Shown here one piece after another: positions 18,104-26,612 of a stretch of DNA of 64,000 nucleotides. The position numbers and the translations under genes were made by a program. The notes beneath the pieces were generated by a model. It had not been told where the DNA came from. It worked only from the letters and a program-made list of their open reading frames with translations, and did not search any database. Location: contig CAYSDZ010000004.1 in NCBI GenBank assembly GCA_964429915.1, positions 92,195-156,194 on the forward strand, written 5' to 3'. Position 1 is the stretch's first letter; each line of letters opens with the position of its first letter. This DNA is from Alteromonas_F sp964429915 (GTDB lineage: Bacteria > Pseudomonadota > Gammaproteobacteria > Enterobacterales > Alteromonadaceae).

Positions 18104-18592
18104 TTATTTATCTGATGTTAGAGCAGAAGCCATTTTTAAAAGAGCGTCCCAACTATCAGGTGGATTACCTGAGGCCAGCATTTTAGCAAACACTTTATAT
18201 GCATCGTTTTTGCCTTCATATGCGCGTTTGGTTTTTTCATCGTTAACCCACGCATAAACAATCATTTTAGAGGCTTGATGATAACGAAAAAAGAGTCGAT
18301 ATTGTTGGAAGAACTTTGCTCTGAACCAGTGTTTATTGTGGTCACCTAGTGTTGAACCCTGGCGGTAGTCTGGCACATTAGGGTCGCTTGGAATAATGTC
18401 GAAAATGAGTTTTTCTATCGCTGCGAGCCGCTTAGTCGCGTTTTTCTTTTTGTACCCGATAGGGTCTCGTGCATTAAAAGCGTTAACTTGAGCCGTCAAC
18501 GATGCTAACTGCTCTACAAACAAAGGATGGGCATAAAGCGTCCACCCATTTTTCACAACCCTATTTTTAAAAACATTAACACTTTCCGCCAA
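18104..18592 (-). CDS. yhaV: Type II toxin YhaV
   Basis: A 162-residue YhaV-family ribonuclease toxin of the RelE-like superfamily. Typical segments are NGWTLYAHPLF near the N-terminus and WFRAKFFQQYRLFFRYH and VYAWVNDEKTKRAY in the middle. YhaV cleaves RNA and is neutralised by PrlF. The frame starts at a TTG two nt after the prlF stop, consistent with coupled translation; a GTG at 18556 is an alternative. It is transcribed after prlF in the same operon. It looks intact. Confidence 0.9.
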   Translation of the reverse strand: MAESVNVFKNRVVKNGWTLYAHPLFVEQLASLTAQVNAFNARDPIGYKKKNATKRLAAIEKLIFDIIPSDPNVPDYRQGSTLGDHNKHWFRAKFFQQYRLFFRYHQASKMIVYAWVNDEKTKRAYEGKNDAYKVFAKMLASGNPPDSWDALLKMASALTSDK

Positions 18593-18594
18593 AA

Positions 18595-18924
18595 TCAGTC
18601 GTCGTCTTCGTCTAGTGGCGCGTTCAAATCAATTTCAACACCCTCTACCAACGATTGAATAGACGCTTGCATAGCAGGACTTAGTGCTTGAATATTCTCT
18701 GGGTGTTGCTCGATATCATTGCCTAAAAAAGCCAAAAATGAATTTAACGCAGGATCATCTTCAGAGGGCTCGGCACGCGATAACGTTACACTACCGTTAG
18801 GCTCCACCGTAAACCTGATTTTATCTTTTTTACCCAAATGCAGTGCTTTGCGCACAACGCTAGGCACGGTCGTTTGATATCGATCCGTCAACGTTGATTC
18901 AGTTTGTAAGGGTAATTGCGGCAT
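18595..18924 (-). CDS. prlF: Antitoxin PrlF (SohA), AbrB-like
   Basis: About 109 residues. The N-terminal swapped-hairpin AbrB DNA-binding domain is evident (TLTDRYQTTVPSVVRKALHL and GKKDKIRFTVEPNGSVTL), followed by an acidic C-terminus that wraps the YhaV toxin. The open frame reaches 18948, but the ATG at 18924 is chosen because it has a GAGGAT SD eight nt upstream and starts at the usual MPQLPLQTES. PrlF-YhaV represses its own promoter; a perfect 13+13-nt palindrome lies immediately upstream. Such pairs commonly mark accessory DNA. Confidence 0.9.
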   Translation of the reverse strand: MPQLPLQTESTLTDRYQTTVPSVVRKALHLGKKDKIRFTVEPNGSVTLSRAEPSEDDPALNSFLAFLGNDIEQHPENIQALSPAMQASIQSLVEGVEIDLNAPLDEDDD

Positions 18925-18952
18925 GTTGCTATCCTCAATTAAGTACATAAAT

Positions 18953-18980
18953 CAATGGTAATGCATTTGCATTACCATTG
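18953..18980. promoter_or_regulatory. Perfect palindrome upstream of prlF, likely PrlF-YhaV operator
   Basis: Two 13-nt arms, CAATGGTAATGCA and its exact complement, are separated by TT. The palindrome ends 28 nt upstream of the chosen prlF ATG. AbrB-type antitoxins bind palindromic operators at their own promoter, so this is the probable autoregulatory site. No second copy was noticed in the window. Confidence 0.65.
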
Positions 18981-19100
18981 CTAGCTTTGATCAATATAAA
19001 CGCTCATCACTCAAAGCTGAGGGATGACTTTTGTTGTACACCTCACCAAGTTTGGTGTGAGACTCATGCGTGTTCAAGCACTATTTTATGATGGGGCTTT

Positions 19101-19220
19101 TAGGCGCCAAAGTCGAAATCCCGTTGGATAACATAGTCGTTCGCTAAGTAACCATTGAGCACATCATCTACAAGTAACACCGCACTTTCGGCCATGCGTC
19201 TTGCGCCACAGCTTGGGCTT
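19101..19220 (-). pseudogene. Degenerate IS91-like transposase fragment
   Basis: On the reverse strand two short frames read SPSCGA and then, one base out of frame, RMAESAVLLVDDVL, ending in a stop at 19101. Together they recall the zinc-finger end of IS91-family transposases (CPSCGARRMA.TA..LVD.V). No ends, terminal motifs or further transposase sequence are visible. The surrounding 18981-19388 holds no intact gene. It appears to be a decayed insertion remnant in the patch between the toxin-antitoxin pair and the kinase gene. Confidence 0.4.
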
Positions 19221-19388
19221 AAGTACGTTTATCTTCTAACTCATCCAAGCAATCAAACATGGTTACACAATTGATCTCACCGTGACTAAGGCCACGAGAT
19301 AACCTTCACAAGAAGACTGTACTGTGCAACTTATGCCATAACGCTGACGTAACGTTCAATTTATCCTTCATAAAACCGTGTTTAGAGA

Positions 19389-21152
19389 ATGCTGAATAAA
19401 AAAATTGGCCGCTACGAAATCAAGGAAATTATCGGTGAGGGTGCAATGGCGACCGTCTATCGCGCATTTGATCCTGAAATAAATCGTTCTGTTGCCTGTA
19501 AAATTTTAAAAGCCGAACACTGTATAGACGAGGAATATACCTCGCGATTTCTGCGAGAAAGTAAAGCCGCTGGTGCCTTATCACATTCATCAATTGTCAC
19601 TATTTACGATGTCGGTACCTTTGAGGGTGCTCCGTATATCATGATGGAACTCATTGAAGGAAACGATCTCGGCGAGACGCTCATTGAACAGCAAACATTT
19701 ACATCAAAAGAAACACTCAACATTGCCTTGCAATTAGCACAAGCTTTAGATTATGCGCATACTGCAAAAGTGGTACACCGAGACATTAAACCCGACAATA
19801 TAATTTTAATGTCAGATAAGACAACCATTAAGATTGCCGATTTTGGCATCGCTCGAACCAACGACACGAATGAGTTGCAAGCCACTAGAGTCGGCGCAAT
19901 TCTGGGCACACCTCGTTACATGTCGCCTGAGCAGGCATTGGGCGATGAGATTGACGGACGTTCCGACCTTTTTTCTGTCGGCGTTATCATGTATGAAATG
20001 CTCACTGGAAAAAAAGCGTTTGATGCTAACTCCATGAGCACGCTAATGTTGCAAATTGCACAGAAACAACCTGCTCCACTTAAAACAGTTGCGCCCGAAG
20101 TACCCGCTGGTTTAAGACAAATCGTTCAAAAGCTGTTACAAAAGTCTCCCAACAAACGATTTCAAACAGGCCAAGAGCTGGCTGATGCAATAAAAGCTGA
20201 ACTCGGTATGTTTGAAGTTCAGCTAACAGAACAGCGAAAACAACGGTTAATACCGCTCCGATACAAATGGACCATCAGTGCCGTTGCAGTGGTTTCTTGT
20301 GTTTTAGCAGTGAGTATGAAGTTGATGTTCGTTGTGCAATCGTCTGTTATGACAAAGCAAGCAGTAGAAGCAGGATCGTTATTCGCTAAGTTTATTGCAG
20401 TTCAAGCACTCCCCTTGCTCAAGCAGCAAAACTGGCAAACCTTGCAACAAACAATGCAAAATGCAGCAGGCAGGGAAAGTTTTGCTTATCTTATCGTTAC
20501 TGATAAAGAGGGTAAAATACGTGCATCAAGTGAAGTAAGTCGTATCGACGAGTACTATAAAGAAAATGAAAATTCGGTTTGGATAAGTCGTACAAACGAT
20601 GTGTATACCACAAGTACAAGCTCTCAAGGTGAACCGAGCTTATTTCATCTAGAAACACCCATTTTGGATGGCGAGTCAGAAATAGGCAGTATTATCCTTG
20701 GTATTTCACAAAAGCAGCTTGCTGAACTTAAACAAGTCACTGCGATTTTCATGCTAGTTTTGGGGGTGTTAGTAGTGCTTTTAATCGCCGTTGTTATGTT
20801 TGTGTTGGGCGGTAGCGTTACCACCCCTCTCCGAGCGCTAAGCATTACTATGCAGCAGCTTCAATCCGGAAATTTTGACGCGCGTATGTCTCTTAAACGC
20901 AAAGATGAGTTAGGTAAGGTCTTCGACGTATTTAATGAGATGGCCGCCTCAGTTCAACATCGTTATTCCGATGTAAAAGACGAGCTGATTTTTGCAGAAA
21001 CTAAGCTAGCTGAATGGCGAATTCATGCGGTGACCCATTCTCTACCACAGGCCGCAGCTAGACATAAAACGCAGGACGAGCGACCAAATGAAAACACCGA
21101 TAAAACCATTGTCAACATGGGTCGTTCAGCCACACCGCCTATTGAAAATTAA
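19389..21152 (+). CDS. Transmembrane Ser/Thr protein kinase with periplasmic sensor and HAMP domain (PpkA-like)
   Basis: A 587-residue protein. An N-terminal Hanks-type kinase domain (about 8-270) has the glycine loop IGEGAMATVY, catalytic Lys38 (ACKIL), HRDIKPDN, DFG (IADFGIA) and RYMSPEQ. A first transmembrane helix (about 295-318) leads to a ~130-residue periplasmic Cache-like region, a second helix (about 450-470), a cytoplasmic HAMP domain (about 470-525) and a polar tail ending near DKTIVNMG. The kinase precedes the sensor and HAMP. It likely phosphorylates T6SS components read by TagH. The gene converges with the response regulator, overlapping by 14 nt. Confidence 0.9.
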   Translation: MLNKKIGRYEIKEIIGEGAMATVYRAFDPEINRSVACKILKAEHCIDEEYTSRFLRESKAAGALSHSSIVTIYDVGTFEGAPYIMMELIEGNDLGETLIEQQTFTSKETLNIALQLAQALDYAHTAKVVHRDIKPDNIILMSDKTTIKIADFGIARTNDTNELQATRVGAILGTPRYMSPEQALGDEIDGRSDLFSVGVIMYEMLTGKKAFDANSMSTLMLQIAQKQPAPLKTVAPEVPAGLRQIVQKLLQKSPNKRFQTGQELADAIKAELGMFEVQLTEQRKQRLIPLRYKWTISAVAVVSCVLAVSMKLMFVVQSSVMTKQAVEAGSLFAKFIAVQALPLLKQQNWQTLQQTMQNAAGRESFAYLIVTDKEGKIRASSEVSRIDEYYKENENSVWISRTNDVYTTSTSSQGEPSLFHLETPILDGESEIGSIILGISQKQLAELKQVTAIFMLVLGVLVVLLIAVVMFVLGGSVTTPLRALSITMQQLQSGNFDARMSLKRKDELGKVFDVFNEMAASVQHRYSDVKDELIFAETKLAEWRIHAVTHSLPQAAARHKTQDERPNENTDKTIVNMGRSATPPIEN

Positions 21153-21783
21153 GTAACAATCCCGTCCGCTCAGCAGTTTGTACGGCTTGGGTTCTGTTTT
21201 CCGCGCCTAGACATTGAATGACTTTGGATACGTATTCTTTAGCGGTATGTGGCGAAATATTTAGTGCTCTTGCGATTTCTTTATTCGTTTTACCTTGCGC
21301 CATATAACTTAAAGTTTGCAATTGTCGCTCAGACAAAGCATAGCAATGATCGCTTGTTGACTCACTTTCTATAACGATGTCGCCCTCTAAAACGCGCTTG
21401 ATGCCTGCAATGAGCGCTTTTTTGGTCGTACTTTTGGCAATAAACCCATTAACGCCAAGGTCGATGATATTGCGGATGTTAGTGTCGAAATCTAATGATG
21501 AAATAACGATTATAATCAGGGTGGGAGACGCGAGTTTAACTGCTTTTATGCCTTCAAGGCCCGTCGCACCGGGCATTTTCATATCTAACATGACTAAATT
21601 TATATCGGGATTTTTATTCAGCATGTTCAACGAAGATTGAAAATCTCGCGCTCTATAAATCTGTGCACTAGGAATAAATTCCTGCAAAACGAGCGCTAGG
21701 CCATCTCCATAAAGATCGTGGTCTTCTGCGATTAAAATTTTATCTACCGAGTAAGGGTTATTGTTTTCGCCTATCACAAACAC
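21139..21783 (-). CDS. NarL/FixJ-type response regulator
   Basis: A 214-residue two-domain regulator. The receiver domain (about 15-130) has the acidic pair in KILIAEDHD, the phospho-acceptor Asp in NLVMLDMKMPG, and a conserved Lys in FIAKSTTKK. A C-terminal LuxR-type helix-turn-helix follows (about 145-210: LSERQLQTLSYMAQGKTNKE, NISPHTAKEYVSKVIQCLG). It lies 92 bp downstream of a 7TMR-DISM histidine kinase gene on the same strand, which is its likely partner. Targets are unknown. It overlaps the end of the Ser/Thr kinase gene tail-to-tail. Confidence 0.9.
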   Translation of the reverse strand: MFVIGENNNPYSVDKILIAEDHDLYGDGLALVLQEFIPSAQIYRARDFQSSLNMLNKNPDINLVMLDMKMPGATGLEGIKAVKLASPTLIIIVISSLDFDTNIRNIIDLGVNGFIAKSTTKKALIAGIKRVLEGDIVIESESTSDHCYALSERQLQTLSYMAQGKTNKEIARALNISPHTAKEYVSKVIQCLGAENRTQAVQTAERTGLLLNFQ

Positions 21784-21875
21784 AACTCGTTTTTAATATA
21801 AAATAGTATACAAAAAGCAAGTTATAACTAGCCTTGAAGATAAAAGCAAATGCTTGGGTTGGCTTTCGACGGATT

Positions 21876-24164
21876 TCAACCTGAATGCATTTCTGCATAT
21901 CGGATAAATGCACGCAGTTCAGCTGGGGAGCATTTTTGACTAAGCCGGTGAATATTTTTATGTTTTCTGTCCTCAATGGCTGTTTTTGTATTGGTCTCTG
22001 GCAAGCCATACAATCCCACCAAGCAATCATGCCGATTGGTCAATTCGCGTTCTATGCTTGTTAAGTCATCGGTGAGGATGATGAAAGCATGACTGACTGG
22101 ATGCACATTTGTCGTGGTATATCCCCATGATTGTAAATAATGATCCACCGTCTTTGCCAGTTCAGCATCTGAAATGTTGTTAAACACCCGACTTTTGATA
22201 TCACGCTGATTATTAACACCATCGTTTTTTAACTTTTCTGTCTTTCTGTCTACCACAGGCGCAAAGACTCTAAGCACACTACCTTTATTTAGCTTAGATT
22301 GCATCGTCACTCGCATGCCCAAGGCTTCTGCAATTAATTTAGCGTTTGCCAACCCCACCCCTGTGCCCGTTTGATTAGATTGAGTGGAGGCGCTTCTTGC
22401 GTAAAAATTAAAAATACGTGATTGGTCTTCATCAGACACCCCACATCCTGTATCCCATACCTCAAAAATCACTCCGCTTTGTCTCTGTTTTGCCGCTAAT
22501 AACACTCCCCCTCGAACCGTGTATTTAATGGCATTGGAAAGTAAATTTCGCAGTATACGCCTTAATAAAACTGGGTCGGTTTCCAGCATGATTCTAGTGG
22601 GCCGAATGCGTAGGCGTAGTTGTTTAACCTTTGCTAAATCTATAAATTCAGCCCGCAATGCATTAAACAGTAAATCAATGTCAACGGCTGTACTGTGTAC
22701 ATGCATCTTTCCTGCCTCGAGCTGACTCCAGTCCATTAACCCAGAAAACGCATCGTCAGTGGCAGCGTGAACTTGATTTATTTTATCGATGATATGCTTG
22801 CGTTTATGGTTGTCGGGCTGGTCTTCCAACTGGTCTAGCAGTAGTTTCATAGTTTGTAGTGGTTGGCGCAAATCGTGACTCACCGACGCAAGAAACGTAG
22901 TTTTTGCTTCGCTATGCGCTTCAGTTGCTAGTTTCTCTTGTTTCAAAGCAAGCAACTTCACCATGACCGCGCAGAAGTGAAACAGCATATGCACGATTTT
23001 TGCGTAAATATCAGTCACTAATAAATAACTCAATGTGACTTCGCCAGGCTCCGCGGAAGAATACTTTACAAGCGCTTCTTGAAAGACAATTAAAAAAATA
23101 GGTAACCAACCCAACATAAATAAAATGTAGTAACTGCCTTTTGAGTACATTTTAGTCGCCCCTGCGTAAAGGGCCAAAAATGTGTTCAGAATCGTTATCG
23201 GGATGAGTATTTGAATCCCCGCTTCGTGACTGAGAAACAGCGTTCCGATACCTATCGCACAAGTAACTCGTGCGCTCCAAATAAATATAGTGTTAAGCGT
23301 ACTAGACTCTTCATATATGCTTAAAAATTTTCCAGCGAATACTAAAAGACTTGCCGATGTTGCGGCAATGTATAGCTTTGTCCATGATGGCGGACCACCG
23401 TCTACGGTTTGAATGACGACATCACCGTAGTGACTTCTTAAAATTGTCATTACAACCAATAACGCCGACGAAATAGCAAACCACAATAAGGTACTGTTCC
23501 TAATGATGAATGCGCCTAAAAATGCAGTAATTATTAAGCCTGCAATCACTCCTAAACCGACATCAAATAGCGTATCGTATTTTTTAATCCAGCTCGTATA
23601 GTACGTATCGGTCATCAAACCGAGATAAACGGGTGGCACATGGCTATTTGCAGCCAGCTCAATATAAAGGTCAATAAACTCGTTTGTAGGCAGTGTAATA
23701 ACAATGCCTCTTCCCATAATGCTTAAAATTTCACCTTGGTTTTTACTCTGCGTAAAGTCATAAACATATTTTTGCTCACCGTCTTCGCTTCGAACATAAA
23801 CTGTAGCCCCGTCGATTAATAAGCGACTAATGTGTAACATCCAATCACGTTTACCACTATCGTTATAGATAGAGATGAAAAAACCAACTTGGTTATCTTT
23901 CGAAAAATCAGGCGTGACCGTCGTTTTAATTTCACTCGGATTAGCTTTGATCTTAGCAACAATATGTTCCGAATCGTGAGATGTACCTAGAGGGAAAAAA
24001 CCAGACGCTTGGCTTAAAGCATTCAGGTGATAGTGTTGCTGCTCGGGCTTTAATATAAGTTCTGAGGACGCAAAGCATTGATTTTCCATTGCAATGAAAA
24101 ACCAAATCACAACTAAGATACCTGCTAAAAACCAATTAGAAAAATGTAGTGAGCCTTGTTTCAT
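21876..24164 (-). CDS. 7TMR-DISM sensor histidine kinase
   Basis: A 762-residue protein. A signal-peptide-like start and a periplasmic 7TMR-DISM extracellular domain (about 35-180) are followed by seven transmembrane helices (about 195-400). Next come a HisKA domain with H-box SVSHDLRQPLQ and a HATPase domain with LLRRILRNLLSNAIKYT, VWDTGCGV and GTGVGLANAK. About 110 residues follow the ATPase and look like a degenerate receiver fold (hydrophobic strand HAFIILTDD, no clear phospho-Asp context). The ligand is unknown; many 7TMR-DISM domains bind carbohydrates. It is probably the partner of the adjacent LuxR-type regulator. Confidence 0.88.
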   Translation of the reverse strand: MKQGSLHFSNWFLAGILVVIWFFIAMENQCFASSELILKPEQQHYHLNALSQASGFFPLGTSHDSEHIVAKIKANPSEIKTTVTPDFSKDNQVGFFISIYNDSGKRDWMLHISRLLIDGATVYVRSEDGEQKYVYDFTQSKNQGEILSIMGRGIVITLPTNEFIDLYIELAANSHVPPVYLGLMTDTYYTSWIKKYDTLFDVGLGVIAGLIITAFLGAFIIRNSTLLWFAISSALLVVMTILRSHYGDVVIQTVDGGPPSWTKLYIAATSASLLVFAGKFLSIYEESSTLNTIFIWSARVTCAIGIGTLFLSHEAGIQILIPITILNTFLALYAGATKMYSKGSYYILFMLGWLPIFLIVFQEALVKYSSAEPGEVTLSYLLVTDIYAKIVHMLFHFCAVMVKLLALKQEKLATEAHSEAKTTFLASVSHDLRQPLQTMKLLLDQLEDQPDNHKRKHIIDKINQVHAATDDAFSGLMDWSQLEAGKMHVHSTAVDIDLLFNALRAEFIDLAKVKQLRLRIRPTRIMLETDPVLLRRILRNLLSNAIKYTVRGGVLLAAKQRQSGVIFEVWDTGCGVSDEDQSRIFNFYARSASTQSNQTGTGVGLANAKLIAEALGMRVTMQSKLNKGSVLRVFAPVVDRKTEKLKNDGVNNQRDIKSRVFNNISDAELAKTVDHYLQSWGYTTTNVHPVSHAFIILTDDLTSIERELTNRHDCLVGLYGLPETNTKTAIEDRKHKNIHRLSQKCSPAELRAFIRYAEMHSG

Positions 24165-24328
24165 TCAATAAAAACCGTCTGTGTCATCCTGATTTTGCTT
24201 ATCTTCTGCGTTTTTTTGTTTGTACGCCACCCCCTAACTGGCGGGTTTCTGCACGTCAAATGAACGGTAAAATAATCTGCAACTTTTAATGATGTTGATT
24301 TGTATATATTACTTGAAGGTAAAGAGTT

Positions 24329-24892
24329 TTGGACAACAATGAATTGATCGATTTGTTAGCTCATTGCGCCCTTCGTGACCAAAAAGCCTTGCAGTCACTT
24401 TATCAAAAAACCTCTGCGTACTTAAACGCAGTTGCTTATAGAATAGTCGGCTCTAAGGAATGCAGCAACGAAGTATTACAAGACGCTTTTGTACAGATAT
24501 GGGAAAATGCACAAAATTATTCACCGAATCAAGCCTTACCTTTGACGTGGATGAGTAGCATTGTTCGTTACCGAGCCATTGATAAAATAAGGCGAGAAAA
24601 AAGGCACAATAATAGGTTGGGCGGTGAAGATGAAGAACACGCGATCCTAAACGTGTGTGGAGGAACGGAACCCGATGTCGCGCTGGAAAACTTATGTTTG
24701 TCTGAAGACCTAGAGTCTTGCTTAGATCAAATGAACGAGAAGTTTAAAAAAAGCATTAAGCTTGCTTATTTGTATGGCTACTCTCGTGAAGAGTTAGTCG
24801 GAATTTTAGGCGCGAATTTGAATACCGTAAAATCGTGGTTAAGGCGTGGCTCTATTAAATTAAAAGAGTGTTTACAAAACAATTATGACTGA
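24329..24892 (+). CDS. ECF RNA polymerase sigma factor
   Basis: A 187-residue sigma-70 family ECF factor. Region 2 is visible in VLQDAFVQIWENA and LTWMSSIVRYRAIDKIRREK, and region 4 in YLYGYSREELVGILGANLNT followed by VKSWLRRG. The start is a TTG at 24329 with an AAGGT ribosome binding site; no in-frame ATG fits the family N-terminus. It overlaps the anti-sigma gene by 8 nt, giving coupled expression. ECF factors with RskA-like antisigmas often respond to oxidative or envelope stress, but the signal here cannot be read from sequence. Confidence 0.92.
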   Translation: MDNNELIDLLAHCALRDQKALQSLYQKTSAYLNAVAYRIVGSKECSNEVLQDAFVQIWENAQNYSPNQALPLTWMSSIVRYRAIDKIRREKRHNNRLGGEDEEHAILNVCGGTEPDVALENLCLSEDLESCLDQMNEKFKKSIKLAYLYGYSREELVGILGANLNTVKSWLRRGSIKLKECLQNNYD

Positions 24893-25640
24893 TAAACAAA
24901 ACGACACTACCGCTCTTGCTTTCGAGTATGTGCTGGGCACACTTCGAGAAAGTGAACGCGACGCTTTTGAACAGGCAATGCAGCGTAATTATGAACTAAG
25001 GGATGCTGTGAGTTACTGGGAAAATGCATTAGTACCAGAAACGTGTTTAGACGACGCGATTGCCCCCCATCCAGATACGTTCAAACACATTCAACAACGC
25101 ATTCAAAACACGCGTTCTTCTTCCTCATATAAGCTTGAACTATCAGGTTTTCTTAATAGCCTGCTTTCTTGGAAAACTGCCTCATTTGCTCTTTTTGCTC
25201 TCGTACTTATATTAGGTACATTGCACATACCCCCCACAACGCTACCCCAGACCGTGCCAACGCACTCACCCAGCGACTACGTTGCTGTGTTGTTAAACAA
25301 TGATAATGCACCTGTGCTCACAGCGCTGACCACAGCAAATGAATCGGTGTTGTTTTTAAAGTGGGAAGAGTGGCAACCCCTAGACAATCAGAGTTTGCAG
25401 TTGTGGTCGCAATCTCGACGCGACGGAGAAATTCGTCCGTTAATGGTGTTTAATAGCGAGCCTAAAAAGACGATAGAAATAGACGAAGCCACGCTGCGAC
25501 TTATTAAAGACTCTTCTTATCTGCTTATCACCCTTGAAGAACTCGGCGGTTCCCCCCTTGATGAACCTAGCGATATTGTTTTAGCGAAAGGAGTGTGCGT
25601 CAGACTCACTGCCCCAGACAATTCAACTAAGGCAGTTTAG
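24885..25640 (+). CDS. RskA-like anti-sigma factor
   Basis: A 251-residue single-pass membrane protein. The N-terminal ~95 residues form the anti-sigma domain (AFEYVLGTLRESERDAFEQA), a transmembrane helix lies at about 100-118 (FALFALVLILGTLHI), and the periplasmic RskA C-terminal domain contains NESVLFLKWEEWQPLDNQSL and LLITLEELGGSPLDEPS. It should bind and inactivate the ECF factor encoded immediately upstream. The domain layout is the same as anti-sigma-K proteins. The gene converges with the alpha-E gene, leaving 28 bp between the stops. Confidence 0.88.
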   Translation: MTDKQNDTTALAFEYVLGTLRESERDAFEQAMQRNYELRDAVSYWENALVPETCLDDAIAPHPDTFKHIQQRIQNTRSSSSYKLELSGFLNSLLSWKTASFALFALVLILGTLHIPPTTLPQTVPTHSPSDYVAVLLNNDNAPVLTALTTANESVLFLKWEEWQPLDNQSLQLWSQSRRDGEIRPLMVFNSEPKKTIEIDEATLRLIKDSSYLLITLEELGGSPLDEPSDIVLAKGVCVRLTAPDNSTKAV

Positions 25641-25668
25641 CCATTCTCTACCTTATTGTTCTCGCTAT

Positions 25669-26598
25669 CTATTCCTGCGGCAAAAAATACTGCTCTACCA
25701 ATTGAGTATGAATATCAGCCAAATCGATTTGTAATTCATCGATATAAAGATGCGACGCTTCACCTTCTAAAGAACGAATATCTTGCGCCAACAGCTCGTC
25801 AATACTGTGCCGAATTCGGGTGTCCATTTCTGTGTTGTGAGGCAACATTTCAATGAGTTTATGCATTTCGTTTAAACAAAATAATACTGAGCGAGGAAAA
25901 GAAACGTTGTGCAGCATAAACTCTTTTACTTGATTGGGTTTAACTCTCACCCCCATGTGTTGGCGATACATTTGATGTGCCGACAACGAACGCAACACGC
26001 TTATCCACTGTATATTTTCATAAGGTTTACTATTTTCCGCCTGAGAGGAGATTTTGGCTGAGCGCACATCTATAATCCGTGTCGTCATATCCGCTCTTTC
26101 CAAACAGGCACCAAAGCGCCAAAATAAATAGCCAAAATCGCGATACATACTAGCTTCTAATAAACCCACAATTTTTACCGTCTGATTAATAACGGATTTC
26201 AATGCAGAGAATCGACCACGCTTGCTGATAAACGTGCTCTTGCGGTCAGCTAACGACAAATTTAATTGATTGATCGCTTCCCAGACTTCCTTCGGCACAA
26301 TATCGCGCACAGTGCGGCAATTGTCACGCGCCATTTGAATTGAGTTTGTAATTGAAGAGGGATTGTTTTCTCCCACAGTAAGAAATTCAATCACATTTTG
26401 CTCTGAAAAATCTGAAAATGCCTGCTCATATTCTTCGCGACTTCCAATAATATCGATAAGTGGCTCCCAGCCCGGTGAAATACCTCTGGGTAAATCCATT
26501 AACGTTAAATTATTTACGTTGACCAAACGAGCTACGTTCTCTGCTCGTTCTATATAGCGTGCAGTCCAGTATAAGGTTTCGGCTACTCTCGATAACAT
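25669..26598 (-). CDS. Alpha-E domain protein (DUF403)
   Basis: A 309-residue all-helical alpha-E protein. Markers are the N-terminal SRVAETLYWTARYIERAENV and the later LEASMYRDFGYLFWRFGACL. Alpha-E proteins accompany circularly permuted ATP-grasp ligases and transglutaminase-like peptidases in a conserved but functionally unresolved system thought to make or modify peptides. The frame extends to a GTG at 26628, but the ATG at 26598 has a strong GGGGAG SD and begins the family sequence. It is the last gene of a five-gene operon; a second alpha-E domain is fused to an ATP-grasp in the same operon. Confidence 0.9.
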   Translation of the reverse strand: MLSRVAETLYWTARYIERAENVARLVNVNNLTLMDLPRGISPGWEPLIDIIGSREEYEQAFSDFSEQNVIEFLTVGENNPSSITNSIQMARDNCRTVRDIVPKEVWEAINQLNLSLADRKSTFISKRGRFSALKSVINQTVKIVGLLEASMYRDFGYLFWRFGACLERADMTTRIIDVRSAKISSQAENSKPYENIQWISVLRSLSAHQMYRQHMGVRVKPNQVKEFMLHNVSFPRSVLFCLNEMHKLIEMLPHNTEMDTRIRHSIDELLAQDIRSLEGEASHLYIDELQIDLADIHTQLVEQYFLPQE

Positions 26599-26612
26599 AC
26601 TCTTTCGCTCCC

